Below, one piece after another: positions 1-8,777 of a stretch of 16,127 nt of DNA (position 1 is the stretch's first letter; each line of letters starts with the position of its first letter). The stretch covers positions 1 to 16,127 of the forward strand of contig JANBQS010000518.1 of assembly GCA_027577415.1 (NCBI GenBank), given 5' to 3'. The position numbers and the translations under genes were made by a program. The notes beneath the pieces were generated by a model, which was given only the letters and a program-made list of their open reading frames with translations, did no database searches and had not been told where the DNA came from. The stretch is from Coemansia sp. RSA 922 (lineage: Eukaryota > Kickxellomycota > Kickxellomycetes > Kickxellales > Kickxellaceae).

Positions 1-441
1 ATGGCAACTCCTCGGAGTATATTATGCATGAGAGATCCTTGTCATGATATTTTACTTGTCATAATGGCGTCTTTAGGTGGCTGAGCAACCGGCCAGCCAT
101 TGAGTTCCTATATTTCATTGATGCTCATACATGAAACTCGGATTGCTCGAGTCGAACAAGCTCTATGATTACCGAACAATAAGCGCTGGCATCTGGTGTC
201 AATGCGTGACTCTATGTGGCAAATCCTATTGTTATTTTCCGGCCACTCGAGCTCCTACGTGTAAAAGCTAGTGATAGGAGAAGGACTGGTATGCGTGACC
301 TTCCAAGTGCAAATCCTTTCCTGAGTTATAAGCTCTGTGGCTGAGCTTTTGCGACTACGCCTGCAGTCAGTGCTGGTGTCTATGCCATACAGTGCACCTA
401 ATATCTATGCAGATGCTCGCTGACAAAGCAGTTTATATATA

Positions 442-453
442 TTGCTCGAGCAA
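442..453. repeat. 12-bp perfect palindrome TTGCTCGAGCAA
   Basis: The sequence TTGCTCGAGCAA is self-complementary over all 12 bases. The 10-mer ATTGCTCGAG overlapping its left half also occurs exactly at 142-151. It could be a dimeric transcription-factor site upstream of the arrestin-like gene, or chance. No family can be named. Confidence 0.4.
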
Positions 454-522
454 ACAACAGTATAATTGGTATGCTGGCTTGCTACTTTGTTTTCGTTTTT
501 TTTTTTCTTTTCGAAAATTGAT

Positions 523-537
523 TTGCATAGCATGCAA
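523..537. repeat. Inverted pair TTGCAT-agc-ATGCAA
   Basis: TTGCAT and ATGCAA face each other across three bases. A similar arrangement, CATGCAA-gtt-TTGCATG, is found at 6954-6970 in another intergenic region. The recurrence and the short 3-nt spacer suggest a protein-binding dyad rather than an RNA structure. Inference only. Confidence 0.35.
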
Positions 538-806
538 GCCTTTTGATGATCGCCCCCCTCGCATAGTTTGATTAGGAACCGCGGTCTTTCAAGGCATCAT
601 TCGAGATGCACGCTTTTGCTCTTCTCCTCCACAACTATTGCTTTAATGTATTTTAAACTTGGCATATCCACATCGTTTTTTTTTTCTCCCTCTTCTCTTT
701 TTTTTCTTTTACTCCGTGACCTTGCATATTCCTCTCCCTCTTTTTTAAAAGCGCTTTAGGTCGAAAAAAAGTTACGGTCTGTCCGAGGAGAAAAGACTTT
801 CATTGA

Positions 807-3800
807 ATGTCTATCGCTGTCGGCTCACCCGCACCACATGGTGCTGTCCAGGTCTTTATATCGCCCAACCCAGATGGCTCAGCTGGCATCCCCGGTCCGG
901 ATAGGGTTCTCACTGGTAAGCATCCCTTTCTTTACACTTGGACTTGGAAGAGTGGCCCTCCCTCTCCCACTGTATCCTATCTTACTCTTGGAGTGTTTTG
1001 ATGCTCTGGCGTCTAGGCTGAAGAGAAGAGGAGGCTTGTGTTCCTCCAATGCCAAACAACAACCATGCATGCAAACAAGGGGGGCGTAAAAGGAGAAGAG
1101 GATGGTCAGCAATCCATTTTGTGGGTGTCATTGTTATCAGCGCCCAAATAAACCCGCTAAACCGCATGCGCCGCTCCCTCTTTTTTTTTCTTCTTGCTCG
1201 CAAAAACAGGTTTTGTCGTCGTTGCGGGCTATGCACTGGCAGCTGCTGAGCAAGTCGAGGTGCAATACCGCGGTGTAGAGGTTGTTGGCGGTACGCTGGA
1301 TGATTTCGACGATATCGAGACGCTGGTGCCACGCAAGGGCGTGCGCGCTCTGACCAAAATCTACTTTGACGAGCGTCTGGTTCTATGGCGCCGAGAGACG
1401 TCCACTTTTGACTGCGAGAATGGAGACCACTTGCGTTTGCCATTTTCCATTGCCCTGCCGCGCGCCAACTACCCAGCCGAGATCAAAAGCGCGTGCAAGC
1501 CAGCTCCATCGCAATCTTTTGAGATCGCTTATCACGTAGTCGGATGGGTTCATCCACCCGCAGACGCCGAGCCCTTGCGCTGCGTGTGCCCTGTGGCCTA
1601 TGTGCCTCTGCTGAGCCGTCCGCCTGGTGTTGTGCCGCAGGCTCCGGTGTCTCGGACCGCGTACGACGACCGCGGAAAGGAGTGTCTAGTGACGCGAGTC
1701 ACTCTGTCGCAGTCCGACTATGTGCCTGGAGACCAGGTCGTGGGCGGCGTTTATATCGAGTGCACAAAGGCCAATCGCTCCATTCGCAAGGCAGAGTGCC
1801 AGCTGCGTCAGCGTATCGAGTGCCGTATGCGCCGGACCTTTAGCTCTGCGGCAGAGACTGCTGCTGAGCGCTCGGCCGCCTCATCGCGGCCCCAGTCGTC
1901 TCAGAAATCGGCAGACTCGGATGACTCTGACATCCTGTGGACTCGCGTTGTGGATCTTGGCCCCTGGCGCTCTTTGACTCTGACTACGGTTGGGCTGGGG
2001 CTTGCCGCCTCTGCCGCTGCCGCCACGACGGGCGGGCCCACAACTGGTGCCGGCAATAGCAGCGCATCGCTGGTCAGCGACTTGGCTGGTGGCGGAGGTC
2101 TGGACTCGAGTGCCTCCAGATCCATGTCCAAGGGCGCTGCGATCATGGCTGCACCTAACCGCTCATGCAGTGCCAACGTCCATACTGATATTCCAGTCAC
2201 TACGCCACTGGTGCCCGGCCACTTTTTGTCGTTTTCCTACGAGCTACTCGTCTCAGCTACTGTCTACAGTCTGACCCGCGGCAGTCAAGCGCTCACCACG
2301 CGTACTCCGCTAGGCGGCAGCAACGCTTCGCTAGAGTCGGCTACCCCTACTTGCCAAATCAGTGGTGGTGCCTTTACCTTGCCTCGCCATCACCGGCTGC
2401 TGGCCTCTGAGCCACCACTATCCTTGGGCAGCGGTAGTTTGTCGGCGTCAGCTGCGTGCTTCCCGCCCAACGTCTTACAACCGCCGAGCACCCTGCTCAT
2501 TGACGGCCGGGAGAAGGCCCAGCTCAAGGGCAGCCGCTTCTCAGTGGGCGCCTTTCAGGGCGGCGGGATTGGTGCTCGCCATTCGAGTGGATGCACGGTT
2601 GTTCCCGAGGACTCGGCTATGGACTTGGGGGCTCAACGTGTGTCACTGCTGAAGGGCAACGACAGCAATCGCGCGAGCTATGGCGACGATACGAGCGGTG
2701 CACTTTTGCCCAACGCTGTTGAGCTGCTGCGGTTCAGATGCGATTCTACGTTGGCGCTACTGCCTAAAATCTTTCTTCCCGCCGCTACTACCACCAGTGC
2801 CGATGCGCGCAGTAACTGTGGGGATGTTGCTGCTGTTGATGACGCCCATCGCAGTAGCTGGGAATGTCCCGATGACGATGTGCCCGCCACTGCTGCTGCC
2901 ACCGTTGCTGCCGTCGAGAGCAAGGAGGAGGAGACTGGCAGTTCGTCAGAATACGACTTGGCGAGCGCCGTATACGCGGCCGCCGAAAAGGTGCTCAAGG
3001 ACAAGGAATGGGAGCGGCCTACCAGTCTCTATGTGCCTGGCAAATCAGGCGGCGCCAACGATTACGATGCTAGCAACCCGCGGAGAAGTCGCGCACTCAA
3101 CTCTGACATGCGTGCGAGTGGCGGGCACCAGCTGTTTGGTTCTTCTGAGGCAGACAAGATTGACGAGGAAGATGAAGAGTACGAAGACACCAGCGATTTG
3201 GATGTCGAGAACGCAATCAATCAGCTGGCTCCCACGAAGCGTACATCCCAGTCACCCTCCTCGTTAGGCGGATCACCTGGCGGCGTCAAAGATTTTATCC
3301 ATGGCATTGACTTTTTCGGCGCCGAGGGCGCTAATGGGCCAGAGCTCACGGGTATGCTTAGTGCTGACCCCGACAAGTTGGTCTTTGGCGTATCTCTTAC
3401 CAGCGAAATCGCCACCATGGACTCACCTGCCACTGGCACTAGCGCCTTAGTAGACGCTGCTGCTGATAGGAATGAACGCGGTGAGCGCGTGGCTAGCGGA
3501 TCCACGGCGTGCCAGCCTGAGGACACCTCTGCGCTGTTCAAGCCCAATTGGGTGACAGGTCAAAAGCAACAACAGCCTTTAAGCAGCATTTTGCGCCGCT
3601 CGATCTCCATGCCGGGCGGCACTGCTGCTGGTGGTGCGGCGGGGAGCACGACATCCACGCCCCAGCCAGACATGTACTCGCCCGGATCAACTGTGGCCAG
3701 ATCGGCGTTTGAAACGGGGTCAAAGACCCTCGTGCGTAAACACAGGAAGCTCAAAGATGACGGTATTCCCATGTCACCGCGCTCTCTAATCTCAGCGGTC

Positions 3801-3890
3801 TCGTCATCGTCTCCACTGGGTTCTTCCTCTCGTGTGGGTATGCTGAAAACTATTGGACATCGGTTCACATCATGGTTCACGAAGAAATGA
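807..3890 (+). CDS. Alpha-arrestin-like protein, two exons, 929 aa
   Basis: Exon 1 is 807-915 and exon 2 is 1210-3890; joining them keeps frame through a split Gly codon (residue 37). The N-terminal half reads as an arrestin fold. Arrestin_N spans about residues 13-170, with the G-x-V-x-V strand after the DRVLTG turn and YRGVEVV. Arrestin_C starts near residue 188 and contains the DYVPGDQVVGG turn and the late strands IPVTTPLVPGHFLSFSYEL. This C domain is interrupted by an Ala/Ser/Gly-rich stretch at about 295-353. The remaining 540 or so residues are low-complexity, with an acidic segment (DEEDEEYED) and a basic C-terminus. Alpha-arrestins usually recruit HECT ubiquitin ligases to membrane transporters through PPxY-type motifs; I see none here, so the ligase link is not supported. 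The start ATG has T at -3, a weak context, but it is the one that supplies the first beta strands. Confident of fold, unsure of exact role. Confidence 0.82.
916..1209 (+). other. Intron 1 of arrestin-like gene (294 nt)
   Basis: The donor is GTAAGC right after ...CTCACTG. The acceptor AACAG follows a C/T-rich run at about 1176-1198. A branch-like GCTAAAC lies near 1156-1162. Removing it joins phase 1 to phase 1 and restores a continuous arrestin N domain. It is the longest intron in the window. Confidence 0.8.
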
Positions 3891-4192
3891 TCTAATGACA
3901 ACATTACTTTTTCCTTACTAATTTCCCTTTTTTTTTTTCTTTTCCACCTTTAATACTACATTTAAGCATCAATAAACCTCAACATTTCCGGCCCAAATCT
4001 TAAATATTGACTTGGACAATGCGTTTAGATTATTGCTAAACCCATCCCTTGTAGTTTTTGGAACACCACTCACCACCTAGGGTACCCCCAGCAGTCCCTA
4101 GAATAACATGCGTTTTTAGTGATACTTGGGTGCTACAACTCCTGTTGCTTGGATGCAGGATTCGCCTAATTATCTTCATGATTGAATAGTGA
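3891..4192. other. Convergent intergenic region (302 bp)
   Basis: It lies between the 3' ends of the arrestin-like gene (+) and the unknown membrane protein gene (-). It contains a T-rich run at about 3927-3940 and an AATAAA. I see no ORF or RNA gene in it. Confidence 0.6.
3971..3976 (+). terminator. AATAAA polyadenylation signal
   Basis: An exact AATAAA lies about 80 bases past the stop of the arrestin-like gene, in AT-rich context. Position and match suit a eukaryotic poly(A) signal for that gene. Confidence 0.5.
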
Positions 4193-5557
4193 CTACAGCT
4201 TTATTATGCGCAGCTTGGCAGAATGACTAATGTTAGAATACCATTCGTCGATTTGAAATATGCCACAGGCGGCCTTCATCCACTCGAAAACAATTGGCTC
4301 TTTGGCTCCCCATCTGCTCAGCGCAATAAGGCCGTCATCAGAGTTGGTCAGATGAATGCGGTTGTGTTTGGACGGAGTTTCAGGCAGAACGACTATACCT
4401 GGAAACCTGTCACGATTTTCGATTTGTACAAACTGGCCCTCAAAGGTCAGATAAGTTATATCGTCGACCACGGCAATTCCGAAACGGTGAGCACGGTCCA
4501 TTGAGCCTGTAAACATGACCTCTTTTCCTGTGACGAGGTATGAGGTGTCAAAGATAGTGACCCAGTCTTTCTCATCAAACATGGTACGCTTTTCATCATC
4601 GAGATCCTCGTCATCGTCATCACCTCGGCCTGGAATTTGCAAGACAAACCGATCGCCCTCAACTACTTCCTCGCCATTGATATCGCAAAGAGTGAACTTG
4701 GGGCTTTGACCAGTACGCGCATCGATACTAGCCTGTAGATGCTCTTCGTCTATGAGCGCCTGGACTGTTATTGAGCCATCAGCTAGCCTGGAAATGGTGC
4801 GCGTTTTAGTCGACGGACCGAATGCGTAGCTGATACTGGGGTCCTTGGTGTCTACCGCCCAGTATTCCTTGCCGCGATTAACCACAAAGAAATGCGAAAC
4901 GCACAGGCCAGCTTTGCCTTGAGCGACAGTGGCAAGATCGGCCATATCCATGGTGGCCGTCGACTCGTAGTACTCGTGAATTGTGTTGTCATCGATTACA
5001 TAGCTGGATCGCAGGGTGTCGGCGTCTTGGCCAAACGCAAAGCATAGCACTGGCTGCTGCTCCAATTGCCATAGTCCATCCACTTCCACAAACCTTGTGC
5101 TAGTCATGTCTGTGAATACATCATCCCTCCAAAGGTGAGCCATGACGGCATTCCGGGACTTGTAACTAAACTTGACAGGCGCATGGTAATGACTAAACAG
5201 AGTAAAGTGGTCCCACTCCAAGACAAAGAACTGCTCGTATGGCCTGCTTTCTAGCTCGAGTTCTCCGCTAAAAGTAGTCGAGTCGACAGTCACAAAGTCA
5301 CTGCGCCTATCCTCCAGACACTTTTGCACGCTGGCAAGGTTAATGTAGTCGTGCACATATAGGGTGGGTTTAAGTAGTCGTGACTTCCTAGCCTTGGGTG
5401 CTGTGGCCGGCGGCATAGGCGAGCTTGGAAACTCGCTGGACATTGGTGGTGCAGACATAAAGGGTGTCGGAGAGTTGTAAACTGGCAGAGTAGAATAGTA
5501 GAATCGGTATAAAACGATAGCGATGAGGACGAGAAGAGCGTGAACTGGGGCCGCCAT
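4193..5557 (-). CDS. Membrane-anchored or secreted protein of unknown family, 454 aa
   Basis: One uninterrupted reading frame of normal amino-acid composition; the ATG has G at -3. I do not recognise the family. Residues 5-17 form a hydrophobic segment (VHALLVLIAIVLY) followed by RFYYS, which could be a signal peptide or a type II anchor. Residues 28-60 are a Pro/Ser-rich linker, followed by a basic patch (KARKSRLLK). Residues 60-454 look globular, rich in aromatic and beta-branched residues, suggesting a beta-rich fold, with an acidic loop (GDDDDEDLDDE) at about 312-322. Cysteines are few (80, 172, 219, 291, 431). Three spaced F/W-rich strands, such as FFVLEWDHFTLF (110-121) and IVFEWMKAACGIF (422-434), might reflect repeated units, but no clear repeat could be aligned by eye. 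It is divergent from the orphan ORF at 6163 across a 605-bp spacer. Confidence 0.75.
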   Translation of the reverse strand: MAAPVHALLVLIAIVLYRFYYSTLPVYNSPTPFMSAPPMSSEFPSSPMPPATAPKARKSRLLKPTLYVHDYINLASVQKCLEDRRSDFVTVDSTTFSGELELESRPYEQFFVLEWDHFTLFSHYHAPVKFSYKSRNAVMAHLWRDDVFTDMTSTRFVEVDGLWQLEQQPVLCFAFGQDADTLRSSYVIDDNTIHEYYESTATMDMADLATVAQGKAGLCVSHFFVVNRGKEYWAVDTKDPSISYAFGPSTKTRTISRLADGSITVQALIDEEHLQASIDARTGQSPKFTLCDINGEEVVEGDRFVLQIPGRGDDDDEDLDDEKRTMFDEKDWVTIFDTSYLVTGKEVMFTGSMDRAHRFGIAVVDDITYLTFEGQFVQIENRDRFPGIVVLPETPSKHNRIHLTNSDDGLIALSRWGAKEPIVFEWMKAACGIFQIDEWYSNISHSAKLRIIKL

Positions 5558-6162
5558 CCCTATATACGCCGTGGTGGCTGCGCAAAAAAAAAAAATAGAA
5601 GTGAACTAGAGACGACGGAAGGAGAGCTGCATGTTGCTTAGTGGACATAATTTTTATCTGGTTGTTTTTGCATGTAGGGGATTTGCACATAGTCAATCGC
5701 GGGACATTCCTGTTTTCTGAGGTGCATTAGCTTAGTACCAGATCCCTTATTCTTGCTTAGCCCAAAAAAAACAGAGCATTTCGTTTAACGAATGTATTTG
5801 GTACCGGAATTTTAACAAAACCTGTGCCGCAGCATCTACCGCTTGACTGGGGGATGCCATCAGCTGACCAGTGAAGTCTCTCGCCAACTTCAAACACTGA
5901 TTTGCCAGCACACGTTGTGTCTCTATTCGCTTTCTGGGGGAATTCGCACACTGAATTGGATGCTACAAAGGACATTGTGTTGTCTTTGCAAGCTGTTCCA
6001 AAGAGCAATGCGCAAGTCGCATTTGCACTAGGGGGATACACAGGTGGGAAATAAAAAGGGAGAAAATTGGTCGCTCCTGAGGAAAGGGGGACAAGCACTC
6101 TCTTCTCTCCACTATATTTATTTTTCTTCTTTTTTTTAGCTATTATCTTCTAACCCACTAAC
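5558..6162. other. Divergent AT-rich spacer with repeat copy A and a dyad
   Basis: This lies upstream of both the unknown membrane protein gene (-) and the orphan ORF (+). It contains one copy of an imperfect direct repeat (5822-5863), a dyad GCAATGCG-caagt-CGCATTtGC at 6005-6025 with one bulged base, and a pyrimidine-rich stretch at 6100-6140 just before the orphan ORF, typical of a fungal core promoter. A Cys-containing frame on the minus strand (5757-6098) was considered and rejected. Confidence 0.5.
5822..5863 (+). repeat. Imperfect direct repeat, copy A
   Basis: This 42-base segment matches 7025-7075 at about 34 of 42 aligned positions by eye, opening with an identical CTGTGCCGCA and closing with GATGCyATCAG. 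Copy B differs by an extra roughly 10 bases formed by doubling of the TTTGAC motif, and by a 1-base gap. The two copies flank the orphan ORF at 6163-6621 in the same orientation. Confidence 0.5.
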
Positions 6163-6621
6163 ATGTACTACCAACCTCTAGATCTGAGCAAGGACGTGTC
6201 TCTCAACCCCTCTAAGTCTGAAACTCAAGTAGAAAACAACGTTGTGATTACAGAGTCTATTATTTACCACCGGGTGCATGTAAAAGCACTCTTAAACCAT
6301 GATGATTGCTTTGCAAGATTCTCTGCGAAGGCGAGTACTTCTCCTGTTGATATCGCAAGTGAAGCAGAAAGTATGATTCAACGAATGATAGAAATTGAGA
6401 AGTTGGAGTCGCTGCAGCAAGTTAATTCTTTTTCAATTGTTGATAAGCACGGACTACATTCCAATAACAAAGAGATTGTATCAAGAGATACTGATATCTG
6501 TGTTTTCGTGTATGTGAACTTTTTGGATGCAAAGAGCAAGAGAGTAGTCGTGGATACTAAAAAATTTGGTACTCCAATTTTTTGTCAGAGCTGCATTTTG
6601 AATGACATGAAGCAAGCTTAA
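6163..6621 (+). CDS. Small orphan protein, 152 aa, unknown function
   Basis: The ORF begins at an ATG with A at -3, 20-60 bases after a C/T-rich run, and ends in TAA. I do not recognise the product. There is no signal peptide or membrane segment. Residues 60-88 (after SPVD) could be an amphipathic helix (ASEAESMIQRMIEIEKLESLQQ), 111-120 is a hydrophobic strand (DICVFVYVNF), and a CxxC pair sits at 141-144 near the C-terminus. Codon use is clearly more A/T-ending than in the neighbouring genes, which could mean recent origin, transfer or weak expression. Imperfect direct repeats flank it on both sides. No AATAAA is visible downstream. It may be a lineage-specific gene or a fortuitous ORF; length and non-biased composition make coding somewhat more likely than not. 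Confidence 0.5.
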   Translation: MYYQPLDLSKDVSLNPSKSETQVENNVVITESIIYHRVHVKALLNHDDCFARFSAKASTSPVDIASEAESMIQRMIEIEKLESLQQVNSFSIVDKHGLHSNNKEIVSRDTDICVFVYVNFLDAKSKRVVVDTKKFGTPIFCQSCILNDMKQA

Positions 6622-6953
6622 TATTCGTCTTTATAGTAGGTATACAACCACCTTACATAGCTAGCAATGAACAGAGAAGGGTGTTTACATTCTGGTCCAA
6701 TCTAAATCCTACTCCGACAATAGTATTATTTTTTTAGTTATTACCAATAACATCAATTTCATCTTGAGATAAATCTCCCAATGAAGCTATATATGGCAAC
6801 CCACTGCCCTTTACGGATAATACGAGGAGCTTTCATTCATGAACTTGTATCGTATAGAGATGCAACTGTATACTACATAGAAAATTATATGAGGAGTATA
6901 AACAGCAAGGCCAGGCACTAGCACACCTTCTTGAAATGCTTCTCGGTGAGACG

Positions 6954-6970
6954 CATGCAAGTTTTGCATG
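6954..6970. repeat. Dyad CATGCAA-gtt-TTGCATG
   Basis: Seven-base perfect arms are separated by three bases. The core ATGCAA/TTGCAT pair with a 3-nt spacer recurs in the opposite order at 523-537. A protein-binding site is plausible. Confidence 0.4.
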
Positions 6971-7006
6971 TTTCTCCAAACTATAGCCCACTTATTTGAT
7001 TGCCTA

Positions 7007-7024
7007 ACTTTAATCGATTAAAGT
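7007..7024. repeat. 18-bp perfect palindrome ACTTTAATCGATTAAAGT
   Basis: All 18 bases are self-complementary around a central ATCGAT. It abuts repeat copy B, which starts at 7025; copy A lacks the palindrome. A dimer-binding operator or a scar of an insertion are both possible. Confidence 0.55.
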
Positions 7025-7075
7025 CTGTGCCGCAACTTCTGGCACTTTGACCAATTTGACTGGAGATGCTATCAG
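7025..7075 (+). repeat. Imperfect direct repeat, copy B
   Basis: Partner of 5822-5863. It holds an internal doubling (TTTGACcaaTTTGACtgg) absent from copy A. Differences include single-base gaps that shift any reading frame, so the similarity is unlikely to reflect conserved coding. Confidence 0.5.
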
Positions 7076-7160
7076 AGAGAAATTTACTAATAATAATTTG
7101 TTGAATTTATATGCCAATATATTATGCACACTAGCAAAAAAAGAGGAAAAACTAACACTT

Positions 7161-8777
7161 TTAAAACTCATCTACCATCCTTAAGAATATCGACAAACGT
7201 TGAGCCGCATAAGCGACATAATCAAACTCAATATCGCTCGAACAAGCCTGCAACAGGCCCCAAACACCCCAGTGCAAGTGAGAAGCTGGTACAAAGGGCA
7301 AGACCTCTTTCTCCAAGACATCGATCTCGGCCTTAATTCTCTCCTCACCAAGTCTAACCCAGCGCAACTGTACATGATCTTTATCACTCTCGACGACACC
7401 TTTATCCGCCTTCATATTAGCATCCAGAAAAGCCTTGGCCTTGACATACGTACGCAAAAATCCCTTACGCTGCTCCAAAGTCGGATACGCTGCCTCGCCA
7501 AGCCTATGGGGGTGTTCGGCGTGGTGGTAGTCGGCCATCCATTCGCAGAAATGGTTGGCAATGTCAAAGCCTCGGTAGTTATACCCGGCATACTCAAAGT
7601 CCACGACTACTAGCTCGCCAGTGGTTTCGAGTCGAAGGATATTGCCGTATTGGAGATCGTCGTGGGCAAAGACTACGGGCGAGTTGGCGCGAGCTATAAC
7701 ATGCCGGAGCTTGGTTACTGCTTGTTCGACGCGAGTCCAGTTCTCCAGTATCTCTGTGCATTCTGAGTTGTTGGCACATACGAGGCGAATGCGAGCCCAT
7801 TTCTTCTCGACCAAGCGCAACCACGAAGCCACGTTAGTCCACAACTCGGGTGCGCCCGATAGATCCACGGCCTTAGTATTTGGTCCACCGAACGGACGAT
7901 AGTAACTGACTAGACTATGTAGCTCGCACATTCGGCGGGCAATATGCTTGCTAGTCGATTGATCGCGAATATCGACTTTTGTCAGGGTCGTACTTTCCAA
8001 AAATTCTTCCAACCTGCCATTACCAAAGATTCCATATAGCCTAGGTCCGAATCCCAGCGACGTTAGTTGACTAAGCCAGTAGAGTTCCTTTTCACGGGAC
8101 AGAAATTCGTCAACGCCAGTACCGTACACTCGCAACAAGTACTTGACAGGTAACTGCACTCGTTCATCATCGCTGCCCTGACGGACAGTAGATGAGCGCA
8201 GAACAGCAGTAACAGCGGCGGTGGCTGGGACGTGAGGCGCGGGAGTGACGGTGACCATGAATACGCAGTTAGTCATTGCGCCGCTCAGCCTAGAGACCTG
8301 TACATGCTCAGGCTCGATGCTAGGCAAGGGTTCAAAGACAGAGTTGAAAAGAGTGGCGACTCTTCTGGCGAGCTCCTCAGGAGACGGAGAATCGGCAATA
8401 TCCATGACGAGATTCATCTTGCGCAGCGATAGACCGTCGTCCATAGGACCCAAATCGTCGCTCCACTCGATGCTATCGTCCTCTGCTGGAGGCTGGCGGT
8501 TCATTGCGGGAGCAGGCAGTGATAAAGAGGGCATGGGGGCCTTACGCAAAGGCTGCACTGACCCGTGCTTCACAGTAGCGGTTCTTGGCGACGCCCCTAC
8601 ATGGTGGTGTGGAGCTCGACGGGAGGCACGAATACGGCGTATCATGCGCTTGAGGTTGCGTTGCTGCGAGACTTCCAACTCGCTCTGACGCAAGCTGAGA
8701 CCAGTCATCTGCGCAACAAGGCGTGGTGACGGGTTGAGCGGAACAAATAACGGCGAAGGTCCGGTAGAAGAAGACAT
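7161..8777 (-). CDS. Choline/ethanolamine kinase, 538 aa
   Basis: It phosphorylates choline and/or ethanolamine with ATP, the first step of the CDP-choline (Kennedy) route to phosphatidylcholine or phosphatidylethanolamine, normally in the cytosol. The sequence shows the family hallmarks in order: the nucleotide-binding region LLRVYG...FLSREKELYWLSQL (about 214-238) followed by GPRLYGIFGNGRLEEFLES; the Brenner phosphotransferase motif H372-x-D374...N379 (AHDDLQYGNI); the choline kinase motif D393-F-E395 with YNYRGFDIANHFCEW to 413; and a C-terminal W-GVWGLLQA...FDYVAYA segment. Residues 1-130 are a basic then acidic, disordered extension, as in yeast CKI1-type enzymes of similar length. The ATG (8775-8777) has A at -3, and no intron is needed. 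The motifs cannot tell choline from ethanolamine preference. A TCACGTG E-box lies 150 bases upstream. Confidence 0.95.
   Translation of the reverse strand: MSSSTGPSPLFVPLNPSPRLVAQMTGLSLRQSELEVSQQRNLKRMIRRIRASRRAPHHHVGASPRTATVKHGSVQPLRKAPMPSLSLPAPAMNRQPPAEDDSIEWSDDLGPMDDGLSLRKMNLVMDIADSPSPEELARRVATLFNSVFEPLPSIEPEHVQVSRLSGAMTNCVFMVTVTPAPHVPATAAVTAVLRSSTVRQGSDDERVQLPVKYLLRVYGTGVDEFLSREKELYWLSQLTSLGFGPRLYGIFGNGRLEEFLESTTLTKVDIRDQSTSKHIARRMCELHSLVSYYRPFGGPNTKAVDLSGAPELWTNVASWLRLVEKKWARIRLVCANNSECTEILENWTRVEQAVTKLRHVIARANSPVVFAHDDLQYGNILRLETTGELVVVDFEYAGYNYRGFDIANHFCEWMADYHHAEHPHRLGEAAYPTLEQRKGFLRTYVKAKAFLDANMKADKGVVESDKDHVQLRWVRLGEERIKAEIDVLEKEVLPFVPASHLHWGVWGLLQACSSDIEFDYVAYAAQRLSIFLRMVDEF

Larger units (their letters stand above)
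1..806. other. Intergenic region without a convincing gene
   Basis: No ORF here has protein-like composition, and no tRNA or rRNA is visible. The stretch is moderately AT-rich and holds several dyads and short repeats, listed separately. It ends in T-rich tracts (about 498-515, 678-715 and 740-746) typical of the promoter and leader of the arrestin-like gene that starts at 807. A TTTTAAAAGC element near 744-753 could act as a TATA-like box, but it is only about 55 bases from the start codon, so this is weak. Confidence 0.6.
6622..7160. other. AT-rich spacer with palindromes and repeat copy B
   Basis: It separates the orphan ORF (+) from the 3' end of the choline kinase gene (-). No gene is visible. 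It contains the dyad at 6954-6970, the 18-bp palindrome at 7007-7024 and the second repeat copy at 7025-7075. Confidence 0.55.

Noticed and set aside
568..759. 63-codon plus-strand frame before the arrestin-like gene
   Set aside because: Phe/Ser/Leu-rich translation of T/C tracts in promoter-like DNA.
1..806. CRISPR array or tandem repeat
   Set aside because: The similarities are imperfect and unevenly spaced, with no repeat-spacer regularity, and the genome is eukaryotic.
2680..3267. 195-codon plus-strand frame within the arrestin-like gene
   Set aside because: It is a shifted frame of a continuous coding exon with Cys/Arg/Pro-rich, shadow-like composition.
5757..6098. 113-codon minus-strand frame with several Cys, considered as a small secreted protein
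   Set aside because: It lacks a convincing signal peptide, overlaps the repeat copy, and the related copy at 7025-7075 has single-base gaps that break the frame.
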